From assembly GCF_014207595.1 (NCBI RefSeq), contig NZ_JACHGY010000001.1, forward strand, positions 2,796,836 through 2,860,835: a DNA stretch of 64,000 nucleotides. Direction: 5' to 3'. Shown in pieces: positions 36,801 through 45,573 of this stretch (position 1 is its first letter; every line of letters starts with the position of its first letter). The DNA is from Algisphaera agarilytica. Its GTDB lineage: Bacteria > Planctomycetota > Phycisphaerae > Phycisphaerales > Phycisphaeraceae. Both the position numbers and the translations under genes were made by a program. The notes beneath the pieces are model-generated. The model had not been told where the DNA came from. It did not search any database and saw only the letters and a program-made list of their open reading frames with translations.

Positions 36801-37934
36801 TTAAAGATGATTGGTGCGTAGGACTTCGTCGCCGTGGAGCATACCCATGCTCAGGCGTTGGATGAAGCGGTGCCAGGTGTTTTTGGGGTGGGTGCCGGTG
36901 GCGTGGCCGTGGTGGGCGGTGAATTCGGTGGACTCGTAGGTGAGGCCTTGGCCGCCGAATTGTTGTTTGAGGCATTGGCGGCAGGTGAAGCCCTTCGTGA
37001 AAGGCAGGTGTTGATGTTCGATCTGCGAGGTGAGATGTGCGATGTGCTGCGGCGGGAGTTCGGGGGCGAGTTGGTGGAAGTCGAATCTGAGGTAGGCGGG
37101 GAGGGTCATCGGGCGGAAGGGCCAGTAGAGGCGTTGGGCGTGTTGACCGCAGTCGGGGCATTGCCATTCGAAGCGTTCGTATTTTTTGCGGGAGTTGGGG
37201 GGTAGGGATTCGGGGTTGGGGTGGAGCTGGCGGACGGTGCGGTGGAGGGTTTGGGACCAAGCCCCGCCCCCGGAAGTATCTTCGGAAGCGTCTTCTGAAT
37301 TAGCCCCGGAGGTTTTGGGTGTGGGGCATGCGGACTGAGGTCCGCACGCCTGGAGGTGTTGGGGGCGTTGGTGCAGGGATTGGGTGAGGGTGCCCCAGTC
37401 GGCGGACTGGACTTCGGGGATGGGGTGGATGAGGTGTGTGGGCGGCGGGGCGTAGAAGTAGGCGTGGGACCGCGGTGGGTCGCCGGGGTATTTGCCCGAG
37501 CGGGTGGAGGGGCGGGAGAAGGGGTGGTGTTTGATGAGGTGGCCTTGCTTGATGCGGGCGGAGAGGGCTTGGGGGGAGACGCCCAGGCGTCGGGCGATGG
37601 AGGCGCGGGGGAGGCCGGGCGGTTCGAGGGGGATCGGGGCGCAGAGGCGTTGGATTTCGTCGGGGTCGAGGGGAACGGCGCCGGCGGTGTTGTTGTCGTG
37701 GAGGCGGCGGTCGTTGGCGCGGAGGACGAGGGTGAAGGAGCGGAGGGGGCGGGAGGTGGAAGGCGTGGTTTGGTTGTTGACGTGTGTGGGGGACGCGGGG
37801 CCCTTCGGGCCGCCCGCTAAACGGTTGTGTTTGGTGAAGCGGCGGGTGAGTTCGGCGCGGCCTGCGGGCGTGGTGAGGCACGGGGTGATGTGGGTGTCCC
37901 AGGCTTGGAGCAGGGCGGCGTCGAGGGTGTTCAC
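36801..37934 (-). CDS. Zinc-ribbon protein with helix-turn-helix, unknown function
   Basis: 377 residues, rich in Pro, His and Arg. Residues about 109-130 look like a helix-turn-helix (SIARRLGVSPQALSARIKQG). Later a zinc ribbon is formed by CPDCGQHAQRLYWPF and CRQCLKQQF, ending in LTYES. The zinc ribbon/LTYES pattern resembles uncharacterised proteins found near mobile DNA in many bacteria. Codons near residue 40 come from half of a palindromic repeat (37793-37822), adding LAGGPKGPAS in frame. The function is unknown. It converges on the specificity gene. Confidence 0.55.
   Translation of the reverse strand: MNTLDAALLQAWDTHITPCLTTPAGRAELTRRFTKHNRLAGGPKGPASPTHVNNQTTPSTSRPLRSFTLVLRANDRRLHDNNTAGAVPLDPDEIQRLCAPIPLEPPGLPRASIARRLGVSPQALSARIKQGHLIKHHPFSRPSTRSGKYPGDPPRSHAYFYAPPPTHLIHPIPEVQSADWGTLTQSLHQRPQHLQACGPQSACPTPKTSGANSEDASEDTSGGGAWSQTLHRTVRQLHPNPESLPPNSRKKYERFEWQCPDCGQHAQRLYWPFRPMTLPAYLRFDFHQLAPELPPQHIAHLTSQIEHQHLPFTKGFTCRQCLKQQFGGQGLTYESTEFTAHHGHATGTHPKNTWHRFIQRLSMGMLHGDEVLRTNHL
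37793..37822 (-). repeat. Half copy of the GTTTAGCGGGCG palindromic repeat, inside a gene
   Basis: On the minus strand it reads GTTTAGCGGGCG, a small hairpin GCCCG-a-AGGGC, then CCCGCGT: the same layout as one arm of the complete elements at 51478-51564 and 61174-61251. The second arm is absent. It is translated in frame. Confidence 0.7.
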
Positions 37935-38038
37935 GTGGGGGCCCGGAAGAGGATGGTGGGGTGCGCGAGCGCGTGGGTTCGCGCGGACGTGCGCTTTGGG
38001 TAATGGGAGTATAGGTGCGCGGCGCGGGGCCGCTGCGG

Positions 38039-38059
38039 CCCCCGGTCATTGACCGGGGG
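38039..38059. terminator. Hairpin downstream of the P450 operon
   Basis: A 9-bp stem CCCCCGGTC/GACCGGGGG with a 3-nt loop lies 39 bases beyond the P450 stop on the minus strand. There is no T-run, so it may slow decay or act with Rho instead of terminating by itself. Confidence 0.4.
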
Positions 38060-38097
38060 TTAATGTTGAGGCAGGCCACGCGGAAGGAACTTTGTGG

Positions 38098-39252
38098 CTA
38101 CTTGGCGACGAATTTGAGCCGGACGGATTTGTAGCCGACTTGGCGGGTGTAGCTGGATTCTTCTTCGACTTCGGGGACGGCTTCGACCAGGTCGAGGCGG
38201 TCGACCTTGTCGCAGAGTTCCTGCAGTAGGGCGCGGATGATGAGGCGGGCCTGGTGTTGGCCGAGGCAGTTGTGGATGCCGAAGCCGAAGCCGACGTGGG
38301 GGTTGGGGGCGCGGTCGAGGACGACGTCGTCGGGGTTTTGGAAGACGGATTCGTCGCGGTTGGCTGAGGGCCAGCAGATCCCGACGCGGTCGCCGGCTTT
38401 CACTTCGACACCCTTCACGTCGGTGGTGACCGGACAGGTGCGGGAGATCGCGGTGAGGGGGCTGACCCAGCGGACGAATTCTTCGGTGGCGGTGGTGATG
38501 TTGTCGGGGTGCTCGCGGAGGAAGCCTAAAGCGTCCTGGTGCTCGGCGAGGTAGGCCATGATGCTGGAGACGGTTTGGATGACGGTGTCGCGTCCGCCGG
38601 CGAAGGCCATGTTGGCGAAGCCGTGCTTTTCTTCGAGGGTGAGCTTGCGGCCGCGGAAATCGATGCGGTTGAGCGCACTGAAGAAGTCGTCGGCGTCGGA
38701 GCCTTCCATCGCGGCGAACTTGTCGAGGATGTAGGTGTCGAGCTCGTTGCTCTTGGAGCCCTGTTCGCTGTCGCGGAAGACGTGGACGCCCCAGCCGATC
38801 CACTGGTCAGCCTCGGAGTCGGCGACGCCGAGCAAGCGGGTCAGGCCACGCGACTGGATCGGCAACGCAAAGCCGCGCACCACTTCAACTTCCTCGGCGG
38901 CGAGGGCTTTGTCGACTTCCTCGGCGATCATCACGCGCATGTCGGCCTGGTATTCCGGATCGTCTTTCGGGCGGCGGAACGTGGGCTCGACCAGCTTGCG
39001 GTAGTCGGTGTGGTCCGGGGGATCGGTTTCGATGGGCAGCTGACGGACGTCGCGGACGTGGGCTTCGGAGTGGAGCACGATCATCAGCGGGTTGTCGTTG
39101 CTGAAGGTCTTCCAGTCTTTGGCGGTGCGGCGGGCGTCCTGCATGCGGAGGATCAGCGGGACGTCCTGGCCCTCGGCCTTGACGGTTTTGACGCCGGTGT
39201 CCTGGCGGTCTTGACGGAACGGGTCGCGCATGGGGCATTTGGATTCGGACAT
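38098..39252 (-). CDS. Cytochrome P450
   Basis: A 384-residue soluble bacterial P450 monooxygenase. The haem-binding loop FGFGIHNCLGQ puts the ligand at Cys329. The ExxR motif is in EEFVRWVSP, and the I-helix oxygen-activation site reads AGGRDTV. Together with the adjacent reductase and [2Fe-2S] ferredoxin it forms a full class I electron-transfer chain, as in P450cam-like systems. The substrate is not predictable; terpenoids or other small hydrophobic molecules are typical for such clusters. It is the last gene of the operon, 3 bases after the reductase gene. Confidence 0.92.
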   Translation of the reverse strand: MSESKCPMRDPFRQDRQDTGVKTVKAEGQDVPLILRMQDARRTAKDWKTFSNDNPLMIVLHSEAHVRDVRQLPIETDPPDHTDYRKLVEPTFRRPKDDPEYQADMRVMIAEEVDKALAAEEVEVVRGFALPIQSRGLTRLLGVADSEADQWIGWGVHVFRDSEQGSKSNELDTYILDKFAAMEGSDADDFFSALNRIDFRGRKLTLEEKHGFANMAFAGGRDTVIQTVSSIMAYLAEHQDALGFLREHPDNITTATEEFVRWVSPLTAISRTCPVTTDVKGVEVKAGDRVGICWPSANRDESVFQNPDDVVLDRAPNPHVGFGFGIHNCLGQHQARLIIRALLQELCDKVDRLDLVEAVPEVEEESSYTRQVGYKSVRLKFVAK

Positions 39253-39255
39253 GGT

Positions 39256-40509
39256 TCAAGACTCCTTGGCGGACTGGAGGATGGCTTTGAGTTCGGAAGA
39301 CGCGTCGGCGACGAGGGCCTGGTTGGGTTTGCCCTGCATCGGGATGATCTTGCCGGCGACGGCGTAGGCCCGCGGGTCGTTGATCGCGTCGACGGCGATG
39401 AGTTGTTTGTCTTTGAAGTACCAGGCGGAAAAGGGCTGCCCGGGTTCGGGGGTGCCGCGGACGATGCACTGGTCGTAGCCGGTGGAGATGCCGACGATCT
39501 GGAACTTGACGTCGTATTGGTCGGACCAGAACCACGGCAGGGCGGTGTGGGCTTTGGGTTGGCCGGCGATGGCGGCGGCGGCGGTCTTCGCTTGGTCGTT
39601 GGCGTTCTGCACCGACTCGAGACGCATACGGGTGTCGTAGAGCGGGTGGTGCTGGTTGGCACAGTCGCCCACGGCGTAGATCGAGGCGTCGGCGGTCTGG
39701 TTGAACTCGTTGACGTGGATGCCGTTGTCGGTGGGGAGGTCGGCGGCGGCGGCGAGTTGGTCGTTTGGCGCGGCGCCCACGCCCATCAGCACGAAGTCGG
39801 CCGGGAAGGTGTCGCCGGCTTTGGTGTGGACGGTGAGCTTGCCGTCTTGTTCCTCGATCGCGGTGGCTTGGGCGCTGGTGCGTAGGTCGATGCCGTTGTT
39901 TTTGTGCAGCGATTCGAAGAACGCTGAGACGGGTGGCGAGGTCACGCGCGACAACACGCGGTCAGCGAACTCGAGCACGGTGACGTTGAGCCCGAGTTTA
40001 CTGAGCGAGGACGCGGCTTCGAGACCGATGAAGCCGGCGCCGATGATGACGACGGACTTAGCGTTGGGCACCTGGTTACGGACGGCCTCGGCTTGAGCGG
40101 CGGTTTGCAGAGTGGACACACGTGGGTGGTCGACGCCGGGGATCGGCAGCTTGCGGTGCGTCGAGCCCGTGGCGAGGACGAGGGTGTCGTAGCTGAGCGA
40201 CTGTGTGTCGGGGCCGTCGAGGGTGAGCGTCTTGGCATTACGATCGATCTCGGTGACACGATGCCCGGTGAGCAGCTCGATGTTGTTGTCGGTGTAGAAC
40301 GCAGCGGGGCGGATCCACTGCAATTCGGGGTTATCTGCCGGGTTGAGCTGCGTCTTGGACAGCGGCGGGCGGTGATACGGCGCATGGGGCTCATCGCCCA
40401 CGACAGTGAGCTTGCCGTCCCAGTCGCTCTGGATCAGGGACGCACACAGCTGCGCCGCGGCGTGGCCCGCCCCGACGATCACACAATGTTGCTGGGATTC
40501 GCTGCTCAT
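39256..40509 (-). CDS. FAD-dependent ferredoxin reductase (putidaredoxin reductase-like)
   Basis: 417 residues. An FAD-binding GAGHAAAQLCASL motif lies near the start, an NAD(P)H-binding GAGFIGLEAASSLSKLG in the middle, and a second FAD segment IYAVGDCANQ follows. This is the putidaredoxin/rhodocoxin reductase family, which passes electrons from NAD(P)H to the [2Fe-2S] ferredoxin encoded immediately upstream. It overlaps that gene by 4 bases, indicating coupled translation, and precedes the P450 gene it probably serves. Confidence 0.92.
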   Translation of the reverse strand: MSSESQQHCVIVGAGHAAAQLCASLIQSDWDGKLTVVGDEPHAPYHRPPLSKTQLNPADNPELQWIRPAAFYTDNNIELLTGHRVTEIDRNAKTLTLDGPDTQSLSYDTLVLATGSTHRKLPIPGVDHPRVSTLQTAAQAEAVRNQVPNAKSVVIIGAGFIGLEAASSLSKLGLNVTVLEFADRVLSRVTSPPVSAFFESLHKNNGIDLRTSAQATAIEEQDGKLTVHTKAGDTFPADFVLMGVGAAPNDQLAAAADLPTDNGIHVNEFNQTADASIYAVGDCANQHHPLYDTRMRLESVQNANDQAKTAAAAIAGQPKAHTALPWFWSDQYDVKFQIVGISTGYDQCIVRGTPEPGQPFSAWYFKDKQLIAVDAINDPRAYAVAGKIIPMQGKPNQALVADASSELKAILQSAKES

Positions 40510-40817
40510 CGGCCGACGACCCGCACGACCAAGCCGTCGAGTTCGCTTGTCAGCTTGACTTGGCAGCCCAGGCGGCTGTTGTCTTCGACGCCGTCTTCAA
40601 ACTCGAGCATGCCTTGCTCCGCTTCGGTGGCGGGGCCGACCTTGTCGGTCCAGGCGGGGTCGACGTGGACGTGGCAGGTCGCGCAAGAGCACACGCCGCC
40701 GCAGTCGCCGTCGATGCCGGTGACCTGGTTCTCGACCGCAGCGGTCATGAGGTTGCCTTCGGCGTTTTCGACAACAACTTCGTCGCCAGCGGGGGTGATG
40801 TAGGTGACTTTGGGCAT
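40506..40817 (-). CDS. [2Fe-2S] ferredoxin (adrenodoxin/putidaredoxin type)
   Basis: 103 residues. Cluster ligands Cys39, Cys45, Cys48 and Cys85 have the C-x5-C-x2-C-x36-C spacing of vertebrate/putidaredoxin-type ferredoxins; Cys43 is extra. It carries single electrons from the reductase to the P450. ATG 40817 (MPKVTYITPAG) is the natural start. The longer frame adds a Pro-rich, non-conserved leader. First gene of the operon. Confidence 0.93.
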   Translation of the reverse strand: MPKVTYITPAGDEVVVENAEGNLMTAAVENQVTGIDGDCGGVCSCATCHVHVDPAWTDKVGPATEAEQGMLEFEDGVEDNSRLGCQVKLTSELDGLVVRVVGR

Positions 40818-40953
40818 GGGTGGGGTCCTGAGATGAGGGGTGATGAACGGTGGGCGGGTGCTCGCCGACTTCATTCGTCGGCAATCACCCAGGCCAAGAA
40901 TTAGAACCGACTCGGTGTCATATGTCTTCGCATTTATGACCTTTTAATAATAC

Positions 40954-40969
40954 AATATTGACTAATATT
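40954..40969. promoter_or_regulatory. Inverted repeat in the P450/AraC divergent promoter
   Basis: AATATT-gact-AATATT lies 36 bases upstream of the AraC-type gene in a markedly AT-rich 100-base segment between the divergent genes. It is a candidate operator for the adjacent regulator. Confidence 0.45.
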
Positions 40970-41004
40970 TTGGATTCCTAGAGTTTTTACGCAAAAATAA
41001 GTCC

Positions 41005-41865
41005 ATGAAGGCCGTTCTCGAGGACATCCCGACGTCGGAGCACGCCGCGTTCGCCACGCGTCGCTTTTTCCAAGCGGGTTGGCCTTTCAACTGGCACCTG
41101 CATCCCGAGCACGAACTGACGCTGGTCCGCCAGGGGACGGGGCGTCGCTACGTCGGCGACCACATCGAAGACTTCGGGCCCGGCGATCTGGTGCTGCTCG
41201 CCTCGAACGTCCCGCACACCTGGCAGGCGGATGTGAAAGCGGAGCCGTGGTGCGAGTCGATCGTGGCGCAGTTCCGGGACGATGCGCTGGGGCCGGGCTT
41301 CTTCGACCTGCCCGAGTTGGCCAAGGTGCGCGATCTGCTCAAAGCGGCGCAGCGTGGGCTGCGCTTCCCCGAGGCGCAGGCGGTCGCCTCGACGCTGGAG
41401 ACGCTGCCCGATCAGTCGCCGCCGCGGAGGTTGCTGGTGCTGCTGGATTGTTTGTACGAGTTGGCGGATCGGCCGTGGGTGAGTCTGGCCAGCGAGCCGG
41501 CGTCGCCCCGCTTGCGTCCGCGTGACCGGTCGCGCATCGATACGGTTTCGGCCTACGTTCAGAGTCACTATGCCGAGCCGATCAGCCTGGACGAGGTGGC
41601 AGGTTTGGTGCACATGAGCCGGACCGCGTTTTGCCGTTTCTTTCAGCGGGTGATGGGGCGCACGTTTATTCAGTACCTCCACGAGCTGCGTGTGAGCCAG
41701 GCGTGTCGGCTGTTGGTCGAGACCGACCTGCCCATCGCAGACGTGGGGTTCCGTGTCGGCTTCGGGAACCTGGCGAACTTCAATCGTGTGTTCAAACGCC
41801 TGCGCGGGGTGACGCCCTCGGTGGTCCGCCGCGGGGGCGTAGGCGCAGCGGCAGGCCGAGCGTGA
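41005..41865 (+). CDS. AraC-family transcriptional regulator
   Basis: 286 residues. The N-terminal cupin sensor includes WHLHPEHELTLVRQGTGRRYVGDH and PGDLVLLASNVPHTW. The C-terminal pair of helix-turn-helices includes ISLDEVAGLVHMSRTAFCRFFQRVMG and ADVGFRVGFGNLANFNRVFKR. It is divergent from the ferredoxin-reductase-P450 operon, so control of that operon, probably in response to a substrate, is the simplest inference. Confidence 0.9.
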   Translation: MKAVLEDIPTSEHAAFATRRFFQAGWPFNWHLHPEHELTLVRQGTGRRYVGDHIEDFGPGDLVLLASNVPHTWQADVKAEPWCESIVAQFRDDALGPGFFDLPELAKVRDLLKAAQRGLRFPEAQAVASTLETLPDQSPPRRLLVLLDCLYELADRPWVSLASEPASPRLRPRDRSRIDTVSAYVQSHYAEPISLDEVAGLVHMSRTAFCRFFQRVMGRTFIQYLHELRVSQACRLLVETDLPIADVGFRVGFGNLANFNRVFKRLRGVTPSVVRRGGVGAAAGRA

Positions 41866-41877
41866 CGGGGCGTACGC

Positions 41878-42069
41878 TCACTTGCCCATGCGCTGACGGC
41901 GTTCACGCTGCAAGTCGCGCGGCGGTTCGGCCTTCTCATCGGCGGCCACGTTGGGCGTTTGAACACCTTCCGTCTCAACGGACTGACAGCCGGATAGCGC
42001 GGCGAACGCCACGAGCGTGATTCCGCCGATCAGGAGCCATCGCAGCAATTGGAACAAGCGGGACATCAT
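41878..42069 (-). CDS. Small lipoprotein
   Basis: 63 residues. The N-terminal helix LLRWLLIGGITLVAFAALSGC ends in a lipobox (LSGC), and the mature part is short, polar and charged (PPRDLQRERRQRMGK). No family is recognised. It ends 12 bases from the convergent AraC-type gene. Confidence 0.55.
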   Translation of the reverse strand: MMSRLFQLLRWLLIGGITLVAFAALSGCQSVETEGVQTPNVAADEKAEPPRDLQRERRQRMGK

Positions 42070-42117
42070 TGCATGCTAGGGCTGGGCGAACGGCTTGGGG
42101 CGGCGTAAAATGCCGTA

Positions 42118-42336
42118 ATGAGCCATGCAACCGATCGGAAAAACAGGCGACTCAAGCGAAAACGTTGGCAGCACCGCGGCGGCGGCGGCATGCAGCAGAA
42201 GGGCGGCGTCCGCGGCGGCGGCCGCAGCGCCATCAGCAAGGCCTCGCCGTTCTGGCAGGCGGTGATCGGCATCGCCACGATCGCGATCGTGGTCATCGCG
42301 GTGGTGATCATCGTCCTGGGCATCTTCGGCGGGTAA
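42118..42336 (+). CDS. Small basic single-pass membrane protein
   Basis: 72 residues: a strongly basic, Gly-rich cytosolic part (residues 1-40, with KNRRLKRKRWQHRGGGG) and one membrane helix (about residues 46-70, VIGIATIAIVVIAVVIIVLG). No homolog is recognised. It starts 48 bases from the divergent lipoprotein gene and precedes the halogenase-like gene by 48 bases. Confidence 0.5.
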   Translation: MSHATDRKNRRLKRKRWQHRGGGGMQQKGGVRGGGRSAISKASPFWQAVIGIATIAIVVIAVVIIVLGIFGG

Positions 42337-42384
42337 GCCACGGGACCGAAAAAAACCCTCTCGGCGGAAGCAGTCACACAGTTG

Positions 42385-44031
42385 ATGGAAGACACGCAAA
42401 GACCTGAGTACGACGTTGTGGTGATCGGCGGATCGATTGCGGGAGCCGCGACCGCGCTCCAGCTGCTGCGCGGAAGCCGCGGCTGTGGCTGCGGGATGGG
42501 CGACGGCTGTGGTTGTGCCGAGCTGGACAAGCCGCTCCGCGTGCTGGTCATCGAACGCCAGGTCGAGTTCGGCCGACGCGTAGGCGAGTCGACCGTCGAG
42601 CTGAGCACCTACATGCTCACCCGCATCCTCGGGCTCACGCGACACCTCAACGAAAACCACATCGTCAAGCAGGGCTTCCGCTACTGGTTCACCAACCCGG
42701 ACGCCCGGGACATGGGCAAGAGCACCGAGATGGGCGGACGCTACCTCACGCGTGTCGGCTCGTTTCAGGTCGACCGCGCTGAACTCGACAAGGAAGTTCT
42801 CCGCCGGGTCGAAGCGCTGGGCGGCGAGATCTGGAAGCCCGCGAACGTGCGGTCGTTGACCCTGGAAGAGGGCGGCACGCAGACGCTGACGGTGAAGGTC
42901 GGCGACGAAGAGCGCACCGTGACGTCACGCTGGGTCGTCGATGCGTCGGGTCGACAGGCGATGATTGCTCGTCAGCGCGGCGAGGTCGAGCCGATCAAAG
43001 GCCACCCCAGCGCCGCGGTGTGGGCGCGGTGGAAGAACACGCTGGACTTCGACAGCCCCGACACGATCGCACGCTTCCCGGAGCTGGGCAAAGGCATGTT
43101 CGGCACACGCCACACCGCGACGAATCACATCATGGGCGACGGCTGGTGGGCGTGGGTCATCCCGCTCAAGAACGGCCACACCTCGGTCGGCGTGACGTGG
43201 GACCAGCGCATCTTCAAGTGGCCCCGCACGCAGGGCAGCACGCTCGCCGAGCAACTCCGCAGTGTTTTGGAGACCCACCCCGTGGGCCGAGCGCTTTTGG
43301 AAGACGCCGAGCTCATCGAGAGCGATGTCCACGTTCGGCGGAACTTGCCATACCAATGCAAGACCGCCGCGGGCGACGGCTTCCTTCTCGTGGGTGACGC
43401 GGCGGGGTTTGTCGATCCGTTCTACAGCATGGGCCTGGATTTCCTCTCGATGACCTCCACCTCGGGGGTGGACATGATCCTGACCGAGCGTCGCGGAGAT
43501 TGCATCAAAGCGAAGTTGGCCCGGCACAACGACATGGTCGGCAAGAGCATCCCCCGCTGGTTCGAAGCGATCTTCCGGGACAAGTACTTCTACATGGGCG
43601 ATTTCGAGTTGATGCGGATCGCGTTCCTGGTGGACATCGGATTGTATTACCTGGGCATCGTCCGCCCGCCGTACAAGAACGGCAAGATGGCTATCAAGGA
43701 CGGCATGTTCTACGCCAAGGCGGCGAAGCCGTTCTACCTGTACATGCGTTTTGTTAACCATCGGCTCGCGGCACTCGGTGCGGAGCGACGCAAACGCGGG
43801 ACGTTCGGCCGGCGTAACGCGGGGCAACGCATGCTCGTGCCGGGCTTTGCGTTCGATTCATCGATCGTCAAAGCAACCGCGCGGGCGATGATCTACTTGC
43901 TCAAACTCGAGCTATCCGAGGGCTGGCGATGCTGGCGTCCGAAGCGTGGAGCGGACGGCTCGATCGTGCTTCGGGACAAGGACAAGCCCGACGAGATGAA
44001 GACGCCGACGTCATTGCAAACGGCCGGTTGA
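42385..44031 (+). CDS. Flavin-dependent halogenase-like monooxygenase
   Basis: 548 residues. The FAD site is VVVIGGSIAGAATALQL (residues 12-28), and GDAAGFVDPFYSMGLDF binds FAD further on. Between them W255-A-W257-V-I-P260 is the WxWxIP motif that marks flavin-dependent halogenases and keeps them from acting as ordinary monooxygenases. A Cys/Gly-rich insertion of about 12 residues (GCGCGMGDGCGC, from about residue 34) interrupts the first Rossmann unit. Halogenation is inferred from the motif; the related geranylgeranyl reductase-type oxidoreductases are the alternative. ATG 42385 is chosen over TTG 42382. Confidence 0.75.
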   Translation: MEDTQRPEYDVVVIGGSIAGAATALQLLRGSRGCGCGMGDGCGCAELDKPLRVLVIERQVEFGRRVGESTVELSTYMLTRILGLTRHLNENHIVKQGFRYWFTNPDARDMGKSTEMGGRYLTRVGSFQVDRAELDKEVLRRVEALGGEIWKPANVRSLTLEEGGTQTLTVKVGDEERTVTSRWVVDASGRQAMIARQRGEVEPIKGHPSAAVWARWKNTLDFDSPDTIARFPELGKGMFGTRHTATNHIMGDGWWAWVIPLKNGHTSVGVTWDQRIFKWPRTQGSTLAEQLRSVLETHPVGRALLEDAELIESDVHVRRNLPYQCKTAAGDGFLLVGDAAGFVDPFYSMGLDFLSMTSTSGVDMILTERRGDCIKAKLARHNDMVGKSIPRWFEAIFRDKYFYMGDFELMRIAFLVDIGLYYLGIVRPPYKNGKMAIKDGMFYAKAAKPFYLYMRFVNHRLAALGAERRKRGTFGRRNAGQRMLVPGFAFDSSIVKATARAMIYLLKLELSEGWRCWRPKRGADGSIVLRDKDKPDEMKTPTSLQTAG

Positions 44032-44346
44032 GACGATTGCTCGGGGCGAATGGCCCGGGATTCTCGAAAAACTTACGCATCCAAGCAATTTCTAGCGCAG
44101 CGAAGTCCTATCATCTGGTAGACTCAGGTGTCGGCTACGTGTTTGATTTGTTTGGATTATTCCGTCGGACTTACTGATTTGCTCCCTCCCCGAGACCTTG
44201 CGGCCCGCACCTCAGCTTCGTGTTGATCGACTGACGGCCCGCCCCCACCCTCCATCCATCCGCGATACGCAACTCGCCCCGGCTCAGCGCCCGGGGTCTT
44301 TGAGTACCCCGATCATGGGCAGCGCTGTTCCCGAGCTTTCCCCTCA
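44032..44346 (+). other. Long leader region before the first RRM gene
   Basis: No gene is seen on either strand. A stem CCCCGG/CCGGGG with an 8-nt loop at 44277-44296, followed by TCTTTGAG, lies 50 bases before the start codon and could act as an attenuator or thermosensitive leader structure. Direct evidence is lacking. Confidence 0.4.
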
Positions 44347-44817
44347 ATGAAATTTTACGTCGGCAACCTCAACTTCCGCGTCACCGAAGACGAACTCCGG
44401 GCACTGTTTGAGCCTTACGGCCCAATCAACGATCTGATCATCCTGACCGATCGCGAGACCGGACGCTCACGCGGCTTCGGCTTCATCACGCTCGCCGACG
44501 ACGAGAAGGCCAAGCAGGCCTACGACGATTTGAACCAGAAAGACTTCGAGGGCCGTACGCTCGTGATGAACGAAGCGCGCGACCGCAACGACCGTCCCAC
44601 GGGCGGCGGCTACGCGGGCGGCGGCCAACAGCCGGCCCGCGGCGCGGCCGGCGACGCGGGCTACACCACCCGCAGCGAAGGCGGCTACTCGAACCGCACT
44701 TACACCAACAACCACACCGACCCGGCGTCGGAAGTTGTCGACTCCAGCGGAGACGACGACGAAGTGCCGGAAAGCGGTGGCTATTCAGGGGGATACTCCC
44801 GAGGCGGCGACGCCTGA
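44347..44817 (+). CDS. RRM-domain RNA-binding protein, long form
   Basis: 156 residues. The single RNA recognition motif (residues 1-80) has RNP2 FYVGNLNF and RNP1 SRGFGFITL with the aromatic residues that stack on RNA. The tail is Gly/Tyr/Ser-rich and then acidic (SSGDDDEVPES). Such single-RRM proteins in cyanobacteria and planctomycetes are often cold-induced RNA chaperones. First of three RRM genes in tandem. Confidence 0.92.
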   Translation: MKFYVGNLNFRVTEDELRALFEPYGPINDLIILTDRETGRSRGFGFITLADDEKAKQAYDDLNQKDFEGRTLVMNEARDRNDRPTGGGYAGGGQQPARGAAGDAGYTTRSEGGYSNRTYTNNHTDPASEVVDSSGDDDEVPESGGYSGGYSRGGDA

Positions 44818-45006
44818 CCCCTGTGTAACGTACTCGCGTCGAGCGTCTGTGTAGGCGTTTGAAACTCACGCGTTTTTTGAACCGGCCGGGCAATGTCGCC
44901 CCGTCACCCACAACTTGTGATGCCCGATCGACCTGCCTTGCTGACCACGACCGTGTTCCGAGCAGTCCCCAGACCGTGAGCCTCACTCTGCTTTTGGAGC
45001 TTTGCT

Positions 45007-45351
45007 ATGAAGATTTACGTCGGCAACATGAACTTCCGCACGACCGAAGAGTCGCTGCACGCCCTGTTCTCGAACTACGGTGAAGTCACCGAAGTCGCGA
45101 TCATCAACGACCGTGAGACCGGCCGCCCCCGCGGCTTTGCGTTTGTCACCATGGCCGATGACGAAGCGGGCAAGAAGGCGATCGAAGACCTCAACGGCAA
45201 CGAGTTCGAAGGCCGTAACCTCAACGTCAACGAAGCTCGACCCAAGAGCCCCGGCGGCGGTGGCGGCTACGGCGGTGGCGGTGGCAACCGCGGCGGCGGT
45301 GGTGGTGGCTACGGCGGTGGTGGCGGCGGTGGCCGTCGCGACAGCTGGTAA
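45007..45351 (+). CDS. Glycine-rich RRM RNA-binding protein, copy A
   Basis: 114 residues. RRM with RNP2 IYVGNMNF and RNP1 PRGFAFVTM, then a Gly-rich tail of Tyr- and Asn/Arg-spaced glycine runs ending GRRDSW, the pattern of glycine-rich RNA-binding proteins. It is almost identical to copy B at 45574. A 190-base leader precedes it, and just before the start lies a stretch (CTCACTCTGCTT then TTGGAG) also found before copy B. Confidence 0.93.
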   Translation: MKIYVGNMNFRTTEESLHALFSNYGEVTEVAIINDRETGRPRGFAFVTMADDEAGKKAIEDLNGNEFEGRNLNVNEARPKSPGGGGGYGGGGGNRGGGGGGYGGGGGGGRRDSW

Positions 45352-45573
45352 GCCAGCCTTCGGCTACTCGTCCCCGACGAGTGAGCGGAACAAACCCGGG
45401 CGGCTGCTTTAAACAGCATCCGTTCGATTTCCGGCCGAGCCATGTGGCCCGGCCATTACATCCTGTGAGTTCCCGTTCCCGCTATCTGCCTTTGCGGCGC
45501 GCCCTTCAAACCGGTGCCTCTCCACTGCAGCCCATTGACCGCGATTCTCACTCTGCTTTGGAAGGTTTCGAAT

